Origin: an endosymbiont of Bathymodiolus septemdierum str. Myojin knoll
GTDB taxonomy: Bacteria > Pseudomonadota > Gammaproteobacteria > PS1 > Pseudothioglobaceae
Length of the DNA stretch: 64,000 bases
Direction: 5' to 3'
NCBI RefSeq assembly: GCF_001547755.1
Contig: NZ_AP013042.1
Coordinates: forward strand, 1,116,001-1,180,000
This document shows, piece after piece, positions 39,239 to 47,121 of the stretch. Under the pieces are notes generated by a model that saw only the letters and a program-made list of their open reading frames with translations, was not told the origin of the DNA and did not search any database. The stretch's first letter is position 1. Each line of letters opens with the position of its first letter. A program made the translations under genes and the position numbers.

Positions 39239-39667
39239 TTAATCCTTTTCCACATTATGGCAAAAATGCCCCGCATCTGGTTCCTCTACACTGCGTGCAA
39301 TATTATCAACGAACGCTTGTAATTCATCAAATTCTAACACCGTTAAAATCTTTGTAACAATTGATGGCTCAACCCGCAGTGTGCACATACTACCGTCCTT
39401 CAATTGCGTCTGCATACCTGCTGCATCCATCAATAAACCATCGCCTTCTTGCTCAAGTATGTCTTCCATTTTTTCTTGCAACTCATCATAAAGTATTTGT
39501 AATTCATCCAACACTTTGTCACTAGTATCGTCGGCAATGGAAATAATTTCACCTTGAATAGAGCCAAAACCATCATCACTTTCGGCTTGAAATCTTATAT
39601 CAATTTTTGTTAAATGGTCTTTAAATTCTCCCGCAAGTACTGTGTCAAAAAATATATAATCTAACAT
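39239..39667 (-). CDS. Hypothetical acidic protein paired with the SQR-like gene
   Basis: I do not recognise this 142-residue protein. It is strongly acidic (about 27 Asp plus Glu against few basic residues), with alternating beta and helical stretches, for example AGEFKDHLTKIDIRFQAESDD, then a helix DKVLDELQILYDELQEKMEDILEQEGDGLL, and ends HFCHNVEKD. There is no signal peptide or membrane segment. The stop lies 2 bases before the start of the SQR-like gene, so they are an operon and the protein may be a partner or chaperone of the flavoprotein. It is divergent from the nitroreductase gene. Confidence 0.7.
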   Translation of the reverse strand: MLDYIFFDTVLAGEFKDHLTKIDIRFQAESDDGFGSIQGEIISIADDTSDKVLDELQILYDELQEKMEDILEQEGDGLLMDAAGMQTQLKDGSMCTLRVEPSIVTKILTVLEFDELQAFVDNIARSVEEPDAGHFCHNVEKD

Positions 39668-39708
39668 ATGCTAATTTCTAATTTTAAAAAAATATTAAGG
39701 ATATTATA

Positions 39709-40290
39709 ATGATAGACAAGAGTACGATGGAAACTTTATTTACCAAAGCGCGCAGTCATAACGGTTGGCTGGACAAAGATATTTCTGAAGAACAAATCCA
39801 CCAAATTTACGACTTGATGAAATTTGGACCAACCGCCGCCAACACTTGCCCTGCCCGCATCACTTTCGTGCGTTCAGACGAGGCAAAAGCCAAACTCAGC
39901 CCACACCTTGATGAAGCCAATGTAGAAAAAGCAATGAGCGCACCTGCAGTTGCGATTATCGGTTATGACACAGAATTCTACGAAAAATTAGACTACCTAT
40001 TCCCACATACCGATGCCAAAAGTTGGTACCAAGGCAAACCTGAAAAGATCACTGAAGTTGGCTTAATGAATGCCACTTTGCAAGGTGCCTACTTTATGCT
40101 TGCAGCTCGCGCTGTCGGATTGGATTGTGGTCCAATGGGTGGTTTCAACGCTCGCACCTTGGATGTCGCCTTCTTCCCAGATGGTAAAACCAAATCTATT
40201 TTCATCTGCGGCATTGGCTACGGCGACAGCACTAAAATCTTCCCGCGTTCCCCGCGTTTAAGTTTTGACGAGAGCTGTGAGATACTTTAG
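39709..40290 (+). CDS. Nitroreductase family NADPH oxidoreductase (RutE/HadB type)
   Basis: This 193-residue FMN-dependent protein matches the RutE/malonic semialdehyde reductase branch of the nitroreductase family. Signatures: LMKFGPTAANTCPARITFV, then the mid region TLQGAYFMLAARAVGLDCGPMGGF and the C-terminal ICGIGYGDSTKIFPRSPRL with the KIFPRxPRL tail typical of RutE. It probably reduces an aldehyde or quinone with NAD(P)H; no pyrimidine-degradation (rut) genes are nearby, so the physiological substrate is open. It is the last core gene before the restriction island. Confidence 0.85.
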   Translation: MIDKSTMETLFTKARSHNGWLDKDISEEQIHQIYDLMKFGPTAANTCPARITFVRSDEAKAKLSPHLDEANVEKAMSAPAVAIIGYDTEFYEKLDYLFPHTDAKSWYQGKPEKITEVGLMNATLQGAYFMLAARAVGLDCGPMGGFNARTLDVAFFPDGKTKSIFICGIGYGDSTKIFPRSPRLSFDESCEIL

Positions 40291-40312
40291 CATAAAGCAA
40301 AATCAAGGAGAA

Positions 40313-40333
40313 ATGAAAAAATTAAAGCATTAA
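40313..40333 (+). other. Truncated gene start with a good ribosome-binding site
   Basis: AAGGAG at 40305-40310 stands just before an ATG, but the frame ends after six codons (MKKLKH). This looks like the 5' stub of a gene cut off near the left end of the restriction island. Between here and 40508 I see no other supportable feature. Confidence 0.3.
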
Positions 40334-40508
40334 AATCTAGATAAATCAAAGTTTTTATGAGAAAAATACAGTAGATTCTAGAAAATATTTTTGAAAAACA
40401 GACAAACTGAAATTAAGGCAATAAATTATAAATTACGCAAAGGTCTCCTTTGTTGTTTTTCATCTAAAAAATCTTGTGCCGTTGGTACAAAAAGGATGAC
40501 GGAAAAAG

Positions 40509-40531
40509 AAGAAATAATTAACACTGACCCC
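40509..40531. repeat. Left boundary repeat of the restriction island
   Basis: AAGAAATAATT at 40509-40519 recurs directly at 48829-48839, and ACACTGACCCC at 40521-40531 recurs inverted at 48840-48850. The two sites flank the whole hsdR-to-hsdM block. They may be the edges of a mobile segment or two copies of a small palindromic element; no transposase is present. Confidence 0.5.
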
Positions 40532-40555
40532 TTTATATACTGACCCCTTTATATA
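40524..40555. repeat. Two 16-bp tandem repeats before hsdR
   Basis: CTGACCCCTTTATATA occurs twice in direct succession (40524-40539 and 40540-40555), ending 14 bases before the hsdR start. The TATATA parts could act as a -10 element and the pair could bind a regulator, but this is a guess. Confidence 0.6.
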
Positions 40556-40569
40556 ATTAAGAGTAAACA

Positions 40570-43500
40570 ATGACAATAAGAGAGCAACAGATCGAAGATG
40601 CTTTAATTACCAAGCTAAAAGATCTCAAATACACCTATCGCGAAGATATCCGTGACCGCACTGCACTTGAGCAAAACTTCCGTGAGAAGTTTGAGGCGCT
40701 TAATCGCGTTAACCTAACCGATGCAGAATTTGCTCGCCTGCGTGATGAAATCGTCAATCCTGATGTCTTTACCGCCGCTAAAACACTGCGTGAACGCAAC
40801 ACATTCCAGCGTGAGGACGGAACCCCGCTACAATACACACTGGTCAATATCAAAGACTGGTGCAAAAACGAATTTGAAGTTATCAACCAGCTACGCATCA
40901 ACACCGATAACAGCAATCATCGTTACGATGTTATTTTGCTTATCAACGGTGTACCCGTGGTGCAAATAGAGCTAAAAACCTTAGATGTCAGCCCACGCCG
41001 TGCGATGGAACAAATCGTTGAGTACAAAAACGAGTCAGGCAATGGCTACACCAACACACTGATGTGTTTTATGCAGTTATTTATTGTCAGCAATGAAAAT
41101 AAAACCCGTTACTTTGCCAATAATCACAATCAGCATTTTAGTTTTAATGCCGATGAACGATTTTTGCCTGTTTATGAACTGGCAAGTGAAGACAATAAAA
41201 AGATTAATCACTTACATGACTTTGCCGATCACTTTCTCGCTAAATGCACACTCGGCCAAATGATTAGCCGCTATATGGTCTTGGTCGCCAGCGAGCAAAA
41301 ACTGATGATTATGCGCCCATATCAAATCTATGCGGTGAAGGCGATTGTCGATTGTATCCATCAAAATCGAGGCAATGGCTATATCTGGCACACCACGGGC
41401 AGTGGTAAAACCCTCACATCGTTCAAAGCCTCCACGCTGCTGAAAGATAACCCGGACATTGATAAATGCCTGTTTGTGGTGGATCGCAAAGACCTCGATC
41501 GTCAAACCCGTGAAGAATTTAACAAGTTCCAGGATGGTTGTGTTGAAGAAAACACCAACACCGAAACGCTAGTGCGGCGCATGCTCTCAGAAGACTATGC
41601 CGATAAAGTGATTGTGACCACCATTCAAAAACTGGGGCTTGCTCTGGATGAAACCAGTAAACGAAATCAGGCGAATAAACAAAAAGGCAAACAAACTTAC
41701 AAACAACGATTAGAGCCACTACGCAATCAGCGTATGGTGTTTATTTTTGATGAATGTCATCGCTCCCAATTTGGTGATAATCACCAAGCCATTAAATCGT
41801 TCTTTCCCAATGCGCAGTTATTCGGTTTTACCGGTACGCCTATTTTTGAAGAAAATGCCACATACAAAACCATTGACGGTACACAAGCCTCTTATAAAAC
41901 CACCAAAGATATTTTTCAAAAGGAACTGCACCACTACACCATTACCAACGCCATAGAAGACCGTAATGTACTGCGCTTTCATATTGACTACTTTGGTGAA
42001 AAGCCAAAAACCATAGAATCTGAAGCAAGCGAAGATAAAAACGCCAAGACAGGCAAGAAGCCTAAGCCCCAAACTCAAAAAAACAAGCCACCTGCACCCG
42101 AAGCAGTGGTAAACGAAATTTTGGACAAACATAATGCTGCCACAAATCAGCGTCGCTTTAACGCTGTTTTAGCTACGGCATCCATTAATCACGCCATTGA
42201 ATACACCAATTTATTCAAACAAGCACAGGCACAAAAACAAGCGGAAGACGAAAGCTATCGACCGTTAAATATCGCTTGCGTATTTTCGCCACCCGCCGAA
42301 GGCAATAAAGACGTGCAGCAAATACAAGAAGATTTGCCACAGGAAAAGGCTGATAACCAAACAGAGCCAGAAAAAAAGAAAGCGGCACTTAAAGCCATCA
42401 TGGCGGATTTTAATACCCAATATGGCACCAATCACGGTATTAATGAATTTGATTTGTACTATCAGGATGTCCAGCAACGCATTAAAGATCAAAAATATAG
42501 CAACAAGGATTACCTACATAAAAACAAAATCGACATCGTAATCGTGGTGGATATGTTACTGACGGGGTTTGATTCCAAATATCTCAATACCCTGTATGTC
42601 GATAAAAACCTAAAACATCACGGCTTAATTCAAGCCTTTTCGCGTACCAATCGGGTACTGAACGATACCAAACCCCACGGCATGATTCTGGATTTTCGTT
42701 ATCAGGAACAAGCCGTTAATGAAGCGATTGCGCTGTTCTCTGGTGCGAGCAGAGACAAGGCAAAAGAAATCTGGTTGGTTGACCCTGCGCCCGAAGTGAT
42801 CAAGCAATTAGACGGTGCCGTTAGCCAACTGGAAAAATTCATGGACTCGCAAGGTCTTGCTTGCACGCCCGAAGAAGTCAACAACCTCAAGGGTGACGCT
42901 GCACGAGCAGAATTTATCAACCATTTTAAAGAGGTGCAGCGGCTAAAGACCCAGCTTGATCAATACACCGATCTAAGCGATGAACAAAAAGGCAAAGTAA
43001 AAGAGCGACTACCCGAAGAACAACTACGCGGCTTTAAAGGTATGTATCTGGAAACGGCACAACGCCTTAAAACACAACAAGGTAAGGGTGGTGGTGATCC
43101 TGATGACCCCATACAACAACTGGATTTTGAACTGGTGTTGTTCGCCTCGGCGGTTATTGATTACGACTACATCATGGGCTTAATTGCAAAAACCATCGAT
43201 GACACCCCCAGTAAACAAAAAATGACCCGCCAGCAACTTATCGATTTAATCAGTTCAAGTGCCAACTTAATGGATGAACGTGACGATATTGTGGACTATA
43301 TCAGTAGCCTGCAAGCAGGTGAAAAACTCAGTGAAAAAGCCATACGAGAGGGTTACGATAAATTTAAAGCAGAAAAATCTGCTAAGGAACTCGTCGCCAT
43401 TGCAGAAAAACACGGACTGACCAGCGAAGCTCTACAAAGCTTTGTTGATGTAATTATGGATCGCATGATCTTCGACGGCGAGCAACTTACCGATCTGATG

Positions 43501-43626
43501 GAACCTTTGGAACTGGGTTGGAAGGCTCGACGCGAAGCAGAGCTTGCGCTGATGGAAAACTTAGTGCCGTTACTGAATAAACTAGCCCAAGGGCGAGATA
43601 TTTCGGGGTTGGCGGCGTATGAGTAA
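40570..43626 (+). CDS. hsdR: Type I restriction endonuclease subunit HsdR
   Basis: HsdR is the translocating nuclease subunit of a type I restriction system. The 1018-residue protein has an N-terminal PD-(D/E)xK nuclease domain with NHRYDVILLINGVPVVQIELK-type residues (Asp in RYDV, then Glu and Lys in QIELK) at about 117-138. The SF2 motor follows with Walker A HTTGSGKTL near 276, FIFDECHRSQ as motif II, FGFTGTPIF as motif III, and QAFSRTNRVL as motif VI. A charged, repeat-poor insert (about 475-515) lies between the motor lobes. The C-terminal helical part binds the methylase core. Its stop overlaps the hsdS start by 8 bases. Gene order R-S-nuclease-RhuM-M is unusual. Confidence 0.95.
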   Translation: MTIREQQIEDALITKLKDLKYTYREDIRDRTALEQNFREKFEALNRVNLTDAEFARLRDEIVNPDVFTAAKTLRERNTFQREDGTPLQYTLVNIKDWCKNEFEVINQLRINTDNSNHRYDVILLINGVPVVQIELKTLDVSPRRAMEQIVEYKNESGNGYTNTLMCFMQLFIVSNENKTRYFANNHNQHFSFNADERFLPVYELASEDNKKINHLHDFADHFLAKCTLGQMISRYMVLVASEQKLMIMRPYQIYAVKAIVDCIHQNRGNGYIWHTTGSGKTLTSFKASTLLKDNPDIDKCLFVVDRKDLDRQTREEFNKFQDGCVEENTNTETLVRRMLSEDYADKVIVTTIQKLGLALDETSKRNQANKQKGKQTYKQRLEPLRNQRMVFIFDECHRSQFGDNHQAIKSFFPNAQLFGFTGTPIFEENATYKTIDGTQASYKTTKDIFQKELHHYTITNAIEDRNVLRFHIDYFGEKPKTIESEASEDKNAKTGKKPKPQTQKNKPPAPEAVVNEILDKHNAATNQRRFNAVLATASINHAIEYTNLFKQAQAQKQAEDESYRPLNIACVFSPPAEGNKDVQQIQEDLPQEKADNQTEPEKKKAALKAIMADFNTQYGTNHGINEFDLYYQDVQQRIKDQKYSNKDYLHKNKIDIVIVVDMLLTGFDSKYLNTLYVDKNLKHHGLIQAFSRTNRVLNDTKPHGMILDFRYQEQAVNEAIALFSGASRDKAKEIWLVDPAPEVIKQLDGAVSQLEKFMDSQGLACTPEEVNNLKGDAARAEFINHFKEVQRLKTQLDQYTDLSDEQKGKVKERLPEEQLRGFKGMYLETAQRLKTQQGKGGGDPDDPIQQLDFELVLFASAVIDYDYIMGLIAKTIDDTPSKQKMTRQQLIDLISSSANLMDERDDIVDYISSLQAGEKLSEKAIREGYDKFKAEKSAKELVAIAEKHGLTSEALQSFVDVIMDRMIFDGEQLTDLMEPLELGWKARREAELALMENLVPLLNKLAQGRDISGLAAYE

Positions 43627-44926
43627 GCTAGTAAAAAAAGAGTTAGAACCTGAGTTACGCTTCCCTGAATTTCTAGGTATGGGTAAGTGGGATAAAATAA
43701 AATTCATTGATGTTGCAGATAAAAAAATAAAGTGGAGTTTTATTGGAGGGCCATTTGGTTCAAATCTCAAATCTTCCGATTATGTAGCCGATGGTATTAG
43801 AATTATTCAGCTCCAAAATATTGGTGATGGTGAATTTAAGGGTGATTATAAAATATTCACATCAGAAGAAAAGGCAAATGAACTTTTAAGCAACAACATA
43901 TATCCGAATGAGATTATTTTATCCAAGATGGGCGACCCTGTAGGGCGAGCTTGCCTGATACCCGATACACATAAACGGTATGTAATGTGTTCTGATGGAA
44001 TACGTTTAGTTGTCGATGAGGAGTTGTTTAGCAAATATTTTATATACACACTTATTAATTCTGTTCAATTTAGAGCATTAGTAGAAAAGACGGCGACAGG
44101 TTCCACGAGAAAACGAATAGGACTTGATGATTTAAAAAAGTTACTAATGATCGTGCCTAAACGAGATGAACAACAAAAAATTGCAGATTGCCTGTCTTCC
44201 ATCGACGAGTTAATCACCTCACACACCAAAAAATACGATGCACTCAAAGCCCATAAAAAAGGCTTGATGCAGCAACTATTCCCCGCCGAAGGCGAAACCG
44301 TCCCCAAACTGCGCTTTCCTGCGTTTCGGGATGCGGGGGAGTGGGAGGAGCGAAAGCTAGGAGAAGTTGCTTCGTTTTTAAAAGGAAAAGGTATCTCTAA
44401 AGCAGATATAACAACTGATGGAAAGCAACCTTGTATAAGATACGGTGAACTTTACACGCTATACAATGAAACAATAGAAAATATAAGTTCACACACAAAT
44501 ATAACAGCTAACAATTTAGTATTGAGCAAATCAAATGACGTAATTATCCCTGCTTCAGGTGAAACTCAAGAAGATATTGCTACAGCTTCATGTGTGATGG
44601 AAAGTGGTATTGCGCTTGGCGGAGACTTGAATATCATTCGCACTAAAATGAATGGTGTCTTTTTATCATATTATTTAAACAGTGCTAAAAAGTATTTTAT
44701 CGCTCAAATGTCACAAGGTATTTCAGTCGTTCATCTGTATCCGAGCCAATTAAAAAATCTTGGCATCAATATACCTAAAATTATTGAACAACAAAAAATC
44801 GCCAATTGCCTATCCTCCATCGATAACCTAATCACCACCCAAGCCCAAAAAATCGAATCCCTCAAAGCCCATAAAAAAGGCTTGATGCAACAGCTTTTCC
44901 CTGCCACTGATGAGGTGACTGCATGA
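43619..44926 (+). CDS. hsdS: Type I restriction specificity subunit HsdS
   Basis: HsdS chooses the two-part DNA target for the type I enzyme. The 435-residue protein has two target-recognition domains, about 15-190 and 230-395, each followed by a conserved helix. The helices carry the same AHKKGLMQQLFP sequence, at about 209-223 and at the C terminus, and the coding DNA of that repeat (44243-44271 and 44861-44889) is almost identical. Such repeats allow domain exchange. The first recognition domain contains GPFGSNLKSSDYV, the second VASFLKGKGISKADIT. A third copy of the terminal repeat lies in the mini-ORF at 45998-46093. The start overlaps hsdR and the stop overlaps the next gene by ATGA. 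Confidence 0.94.
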   Translation: MSKLVKKELEPELRFPEFLGMGKWDKIKFIDVADKKIKWSFIGGPFGSNLKSSDYVADGIRIIQLQNIGDGEFKGDYKIFTSEEKANELLSNNIYPNEIILSKMGDPVGRACLIPDTHKRYVMCSDGIRLVVDEELFSKYFIYTLINSVQFRALVEKTATGSTRKRIGLDDLKKLLMIVPKRDEQQKIADCLSSIDELITSHTKKYDALKAHKKGLMQQLFPAEGETVPKLRFPAFRDAGEWEERKLGEVASFLKGKGISKADITTDGKQPCIRYGELYTLYNETIENISSHTNITANNLVLSKSNDVIIPASGETQEDIATASCVMESGIALGGDLNIIRTKMNGVFLSYYLNSAKKYFIAQMSQGISVVHLYPSQLKNLGINIPKIIEQQKIANCLSSIDNLITTQAQKIESLKAHKKGLMQQLFPATDEVTA

Positions 44927-45986
44927 CTTTAGAAACTATAGCATCTCAACTGAAAGAGTTTGATGAAAATATTATTCTTATCTTTGCTTTTAATGCTACA
45001 GGTAAGACCCGATTATCAGTAGCCTATAAAAATTTAACTAAAGATGTTGAAAGTGGTAAGCATACAGGGGTTTACTATAACGCTTTCAGTGAAGACTTGT
45101 TTGTTTGGGATAACGATGAAGAAAACGATGGTGTCAACGTGCATCTTAATATACTGCCAAGTAGCTTAAATCAGTTCCATAGTTTTTTGTATGAAGATGA
45201 GCAAGCAATTATGGACAAGTTGGCAATGTATAACCCTACATATCATTTTAGGCTTAATCCATATGATGATCTTGAAAAAGGTATCGAGTCTGTTACTTTC
45301 TTTGTTGAAGGTGATGAAGATGTCCCAATTAAAATTTCTCGTGGCGAGGAACGAATATTTGTATGGTGCTTTTACTTGGCACTGTTAGAAGTGGATGGTT
45401 GGGCAGGCGAACAAGATGCACATATCTTTATTGACGACCCTGTATCCAGCCTTGATGAACACAATATATTCATAACTGCGGATACTTTATTTCAGCAAAT
45501 CGAAAAATACTATGATAAAAAGCGAATTATTATTACCACGCATCATATCGGTTTACTTTCGAATTTGGTAATCGCCTAACAAAGGGTGAAAAAAGTGGTC
45601 GTTACAAAAACTTGACTGGGGTGCATATATTAAAGCGAGTGGATGGGAATCTAACGCTTGAGCCTTTTAAAAAGAATGTTTTTCTTTACCATTTGCACTT
45701 ATTTCAAGTTTTAGAAAAAGCAAAAAATGAGCAACTTTATACCTATCATTTTGCTTTATTAAGGCAGCTTTTAGAAAATATTGCATCATTTTTAGGAACA
45801 GGAAGAACGGGGCACACTTTAAAACTAATAGGTATTGAAAATGTAGATGGTGTAGTAAACGTGATAAACACACATTCTCATAAGAATATATATTATGATC
45901 AAACAGAAATAATGAATGAATCTGAACAAAACTATTTTAACGATGTGTTTGATAAGCTCGTTGAAAAGTATCAATTTAAATATTAG
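44923..45986 (+). pseudogene. PrrC-like anticodon nuclease with an ATPase domain, frameshifted
   Basis: The first 218 codons encode an ABC-type ATPase: FNATGKT as Walker A (23-29), a signature loop ISRGEE near 138-143, IFIDDPVSSLD as Walker B (168-178) and ITTHH as the switch histidine. The frame stops at 45579. In the frame shifted by one base, sequence continues to 45986 with NRLTKGEKSGRYKN, FALLRQLLENIASFLG and VNVINTHSHKNIYY. Arg followed by Glu four residues later and a His about 33 residues further on matches the RxxxE...H triad of PrrC nucleases, which cut tRNA when a phage disables the restriction enzyme. A one-base deletion near 45570 explains the break. Location in a type I locus fits this family. 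A recoding event or sequencing error could also explain the break. Confidence 0.75.
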
Positions 45987-45997
45987 GTGCGAGAAAC

Positions 45998-46093
45998 ATG
46001 ACCGAACACGACCAAAAAATCGAATCCCTCAAAGCCCATAAAAAAGGCTTAATGCAACAGCTTTTCCCTAATGCAGAGATGGTGGGCGCATGA
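45998..46093 (+). pseudogene. Chimeric mini-ORF: hsdM 5' end joined to hsdS 3' end
   Basis: This 31-residue frame starts MTEHDQK, nearly the start of HsdM (MTKHDQK; 20 of 21 bases match 47122-47142), and continues IESLKAHKKGLMQQLFP, the C terminus of HsdS. Bases 46012-46069 match 44845-44902 with a single difference. Homologous recombination or a deletion between hsdM and a second hsdS would produce it. It has an RBS-like GAGAAAC and overlaps the rhuM start by ATGA, so it may serve only to couple rhuM translation. Confidence 0.8.
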
Positions 46094-47112
46094 GTGAGTT
46101 AAATACACCACAATTTATTATCTACCAGAGCGAAGACGGCCAAATCAAGCTGGATGTGCGTTTTGTTGATGAAACCGTGTGGTTGACCCAGGCTTTGATG
46201 GCGGAACTGTTTGGCACCAGCAAGCAGAATATTGGTCAGCACCTGAAAAATATCTTTTTAGAGCAGGAGCTTATTGAAGATTCAGTTGTAAAGGATTTCT
46301 TTACAACTGCCGCTGATGGCAAGCAGTACCGTACCAGGCACTATCATTTAGATGCCATTATCTCCGTCGGTTATCGTGTGCAAAGCCATACCGCTACCCG
46401 TTTTCGTCAATGGGCGACACAGCAGCTACGCGAGTACATTGTAAAAGGCTTTGTGCTGGATGATGAACGCCTGAAAAACCCTGACCAGCCTTTTGATTAT
46501 TTTGAAGAGCTAACGCGCCGCATTCAGGATATTCGTACCAGCGAAAAGCGTTTTTATCAAAAAATCACCGATATTTATGCCACCAGTGTCGATTATGATC
46601 CCACCTTAGACACCAGTATTACTTTTTTTAAAACCGTGCAAAACAAAATCCACTGGGCGATTACTGGCAACACGGCGGCGGAAATTATTCATCAGCGTGC
46701 GGATAGCAATCAAGCCAATATGGGGCTAACCAACTGGCGTAGTGCCAAGGTGCGTAAGCAGGATGTGGTGAATGCAAAAAACTACCTGAATGAAGACGAG
46801 CTGCAAGCATTGAATAATTTAACAGAACAATATCTGATTTTTGCCGAAGGTCAGGCGATGCGCCGTATTCCCATGTCCATGAGCGACTGGATTGTGAAAC
46901 TGGATGGGTTTTTAAGTTTGAATGACCGCGATATTTTAAACCATGCAGGCAAAATATCGCACCAGATGGCAAAACAACTAGCCGAACAGGAATATGACAA
47001 GTTTTATCAGCAGCGTAGGCAGCTTGAAGCAAAACAAGCTGATAAGCAGTTAGAACAGCTCATACAAGCCACTGAAAAAGTGGCTATACAGAATAAACTT
47101 AAAAAGGGGTAA
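46090..47112 (+). CDS. RhuM family protein (in the type I restriction locus)
   Basis: The 340-residue protein has the same architecture as the one next to Hachiman: DETVWLTQALMAELFGTSKQ, NIGQHLKNIF, YHLDAIISVGYRVQS, TRFRQWATQQLREYIVKGFVLDD, RIQDIRTSEKRFYQKITDIYATSVDYD, and HQMAKQLAEQEYDKF. The N-terminal half looks like a DNA-binding or adaptor domain; the C-terminal 60 residues are helical and glutamine-rich. No enzymatic motif was found. It lies between the mini-ORF and hsdM and ends 9 bases before hsdM, so it is part of the restriction transcript. Its function is not established. Confidence 0.9.
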   Translation: MSELNTPQFIIYQSEDGQIKLDVRFVDETVWLTQALMAELFGTSKQNIGQHLKNIFLEQELIEDSVVKDFFTTAADGKQYRTRHYHLDAIISVGYRVQSHTATRFRQWATQQLREYIVKGFVLDDERLKNPDQPFDYFEELTRRIQDIRTSEKRFYQKITDIYATSVDYDPTLDTSITFFKTVQNKIHWAITGNTAAEIIHQRADSNQANMGLTNWRSAKVRKQDVVNAKNYLNEDELQALNNLTEQYLIFAEGQAMRRIPMSMSDWIVKLDGFLSLNDRDILNHAGKISHQMAKQLAEQEYDKFYQQRRQLEAKQADKQLEQLIQATEKVAIQNKLKKG

Positions 47113-47121
47113 GAAGCAGTT

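Noticed and set aside
45560-45615. Programmed ribosomal frameshift in the anticodon nuclease gene
   Set aside because: No slippery heptamer or downstream hairpin was seen near the break; a simple one-base deletion is the easier explanation, though not proven.
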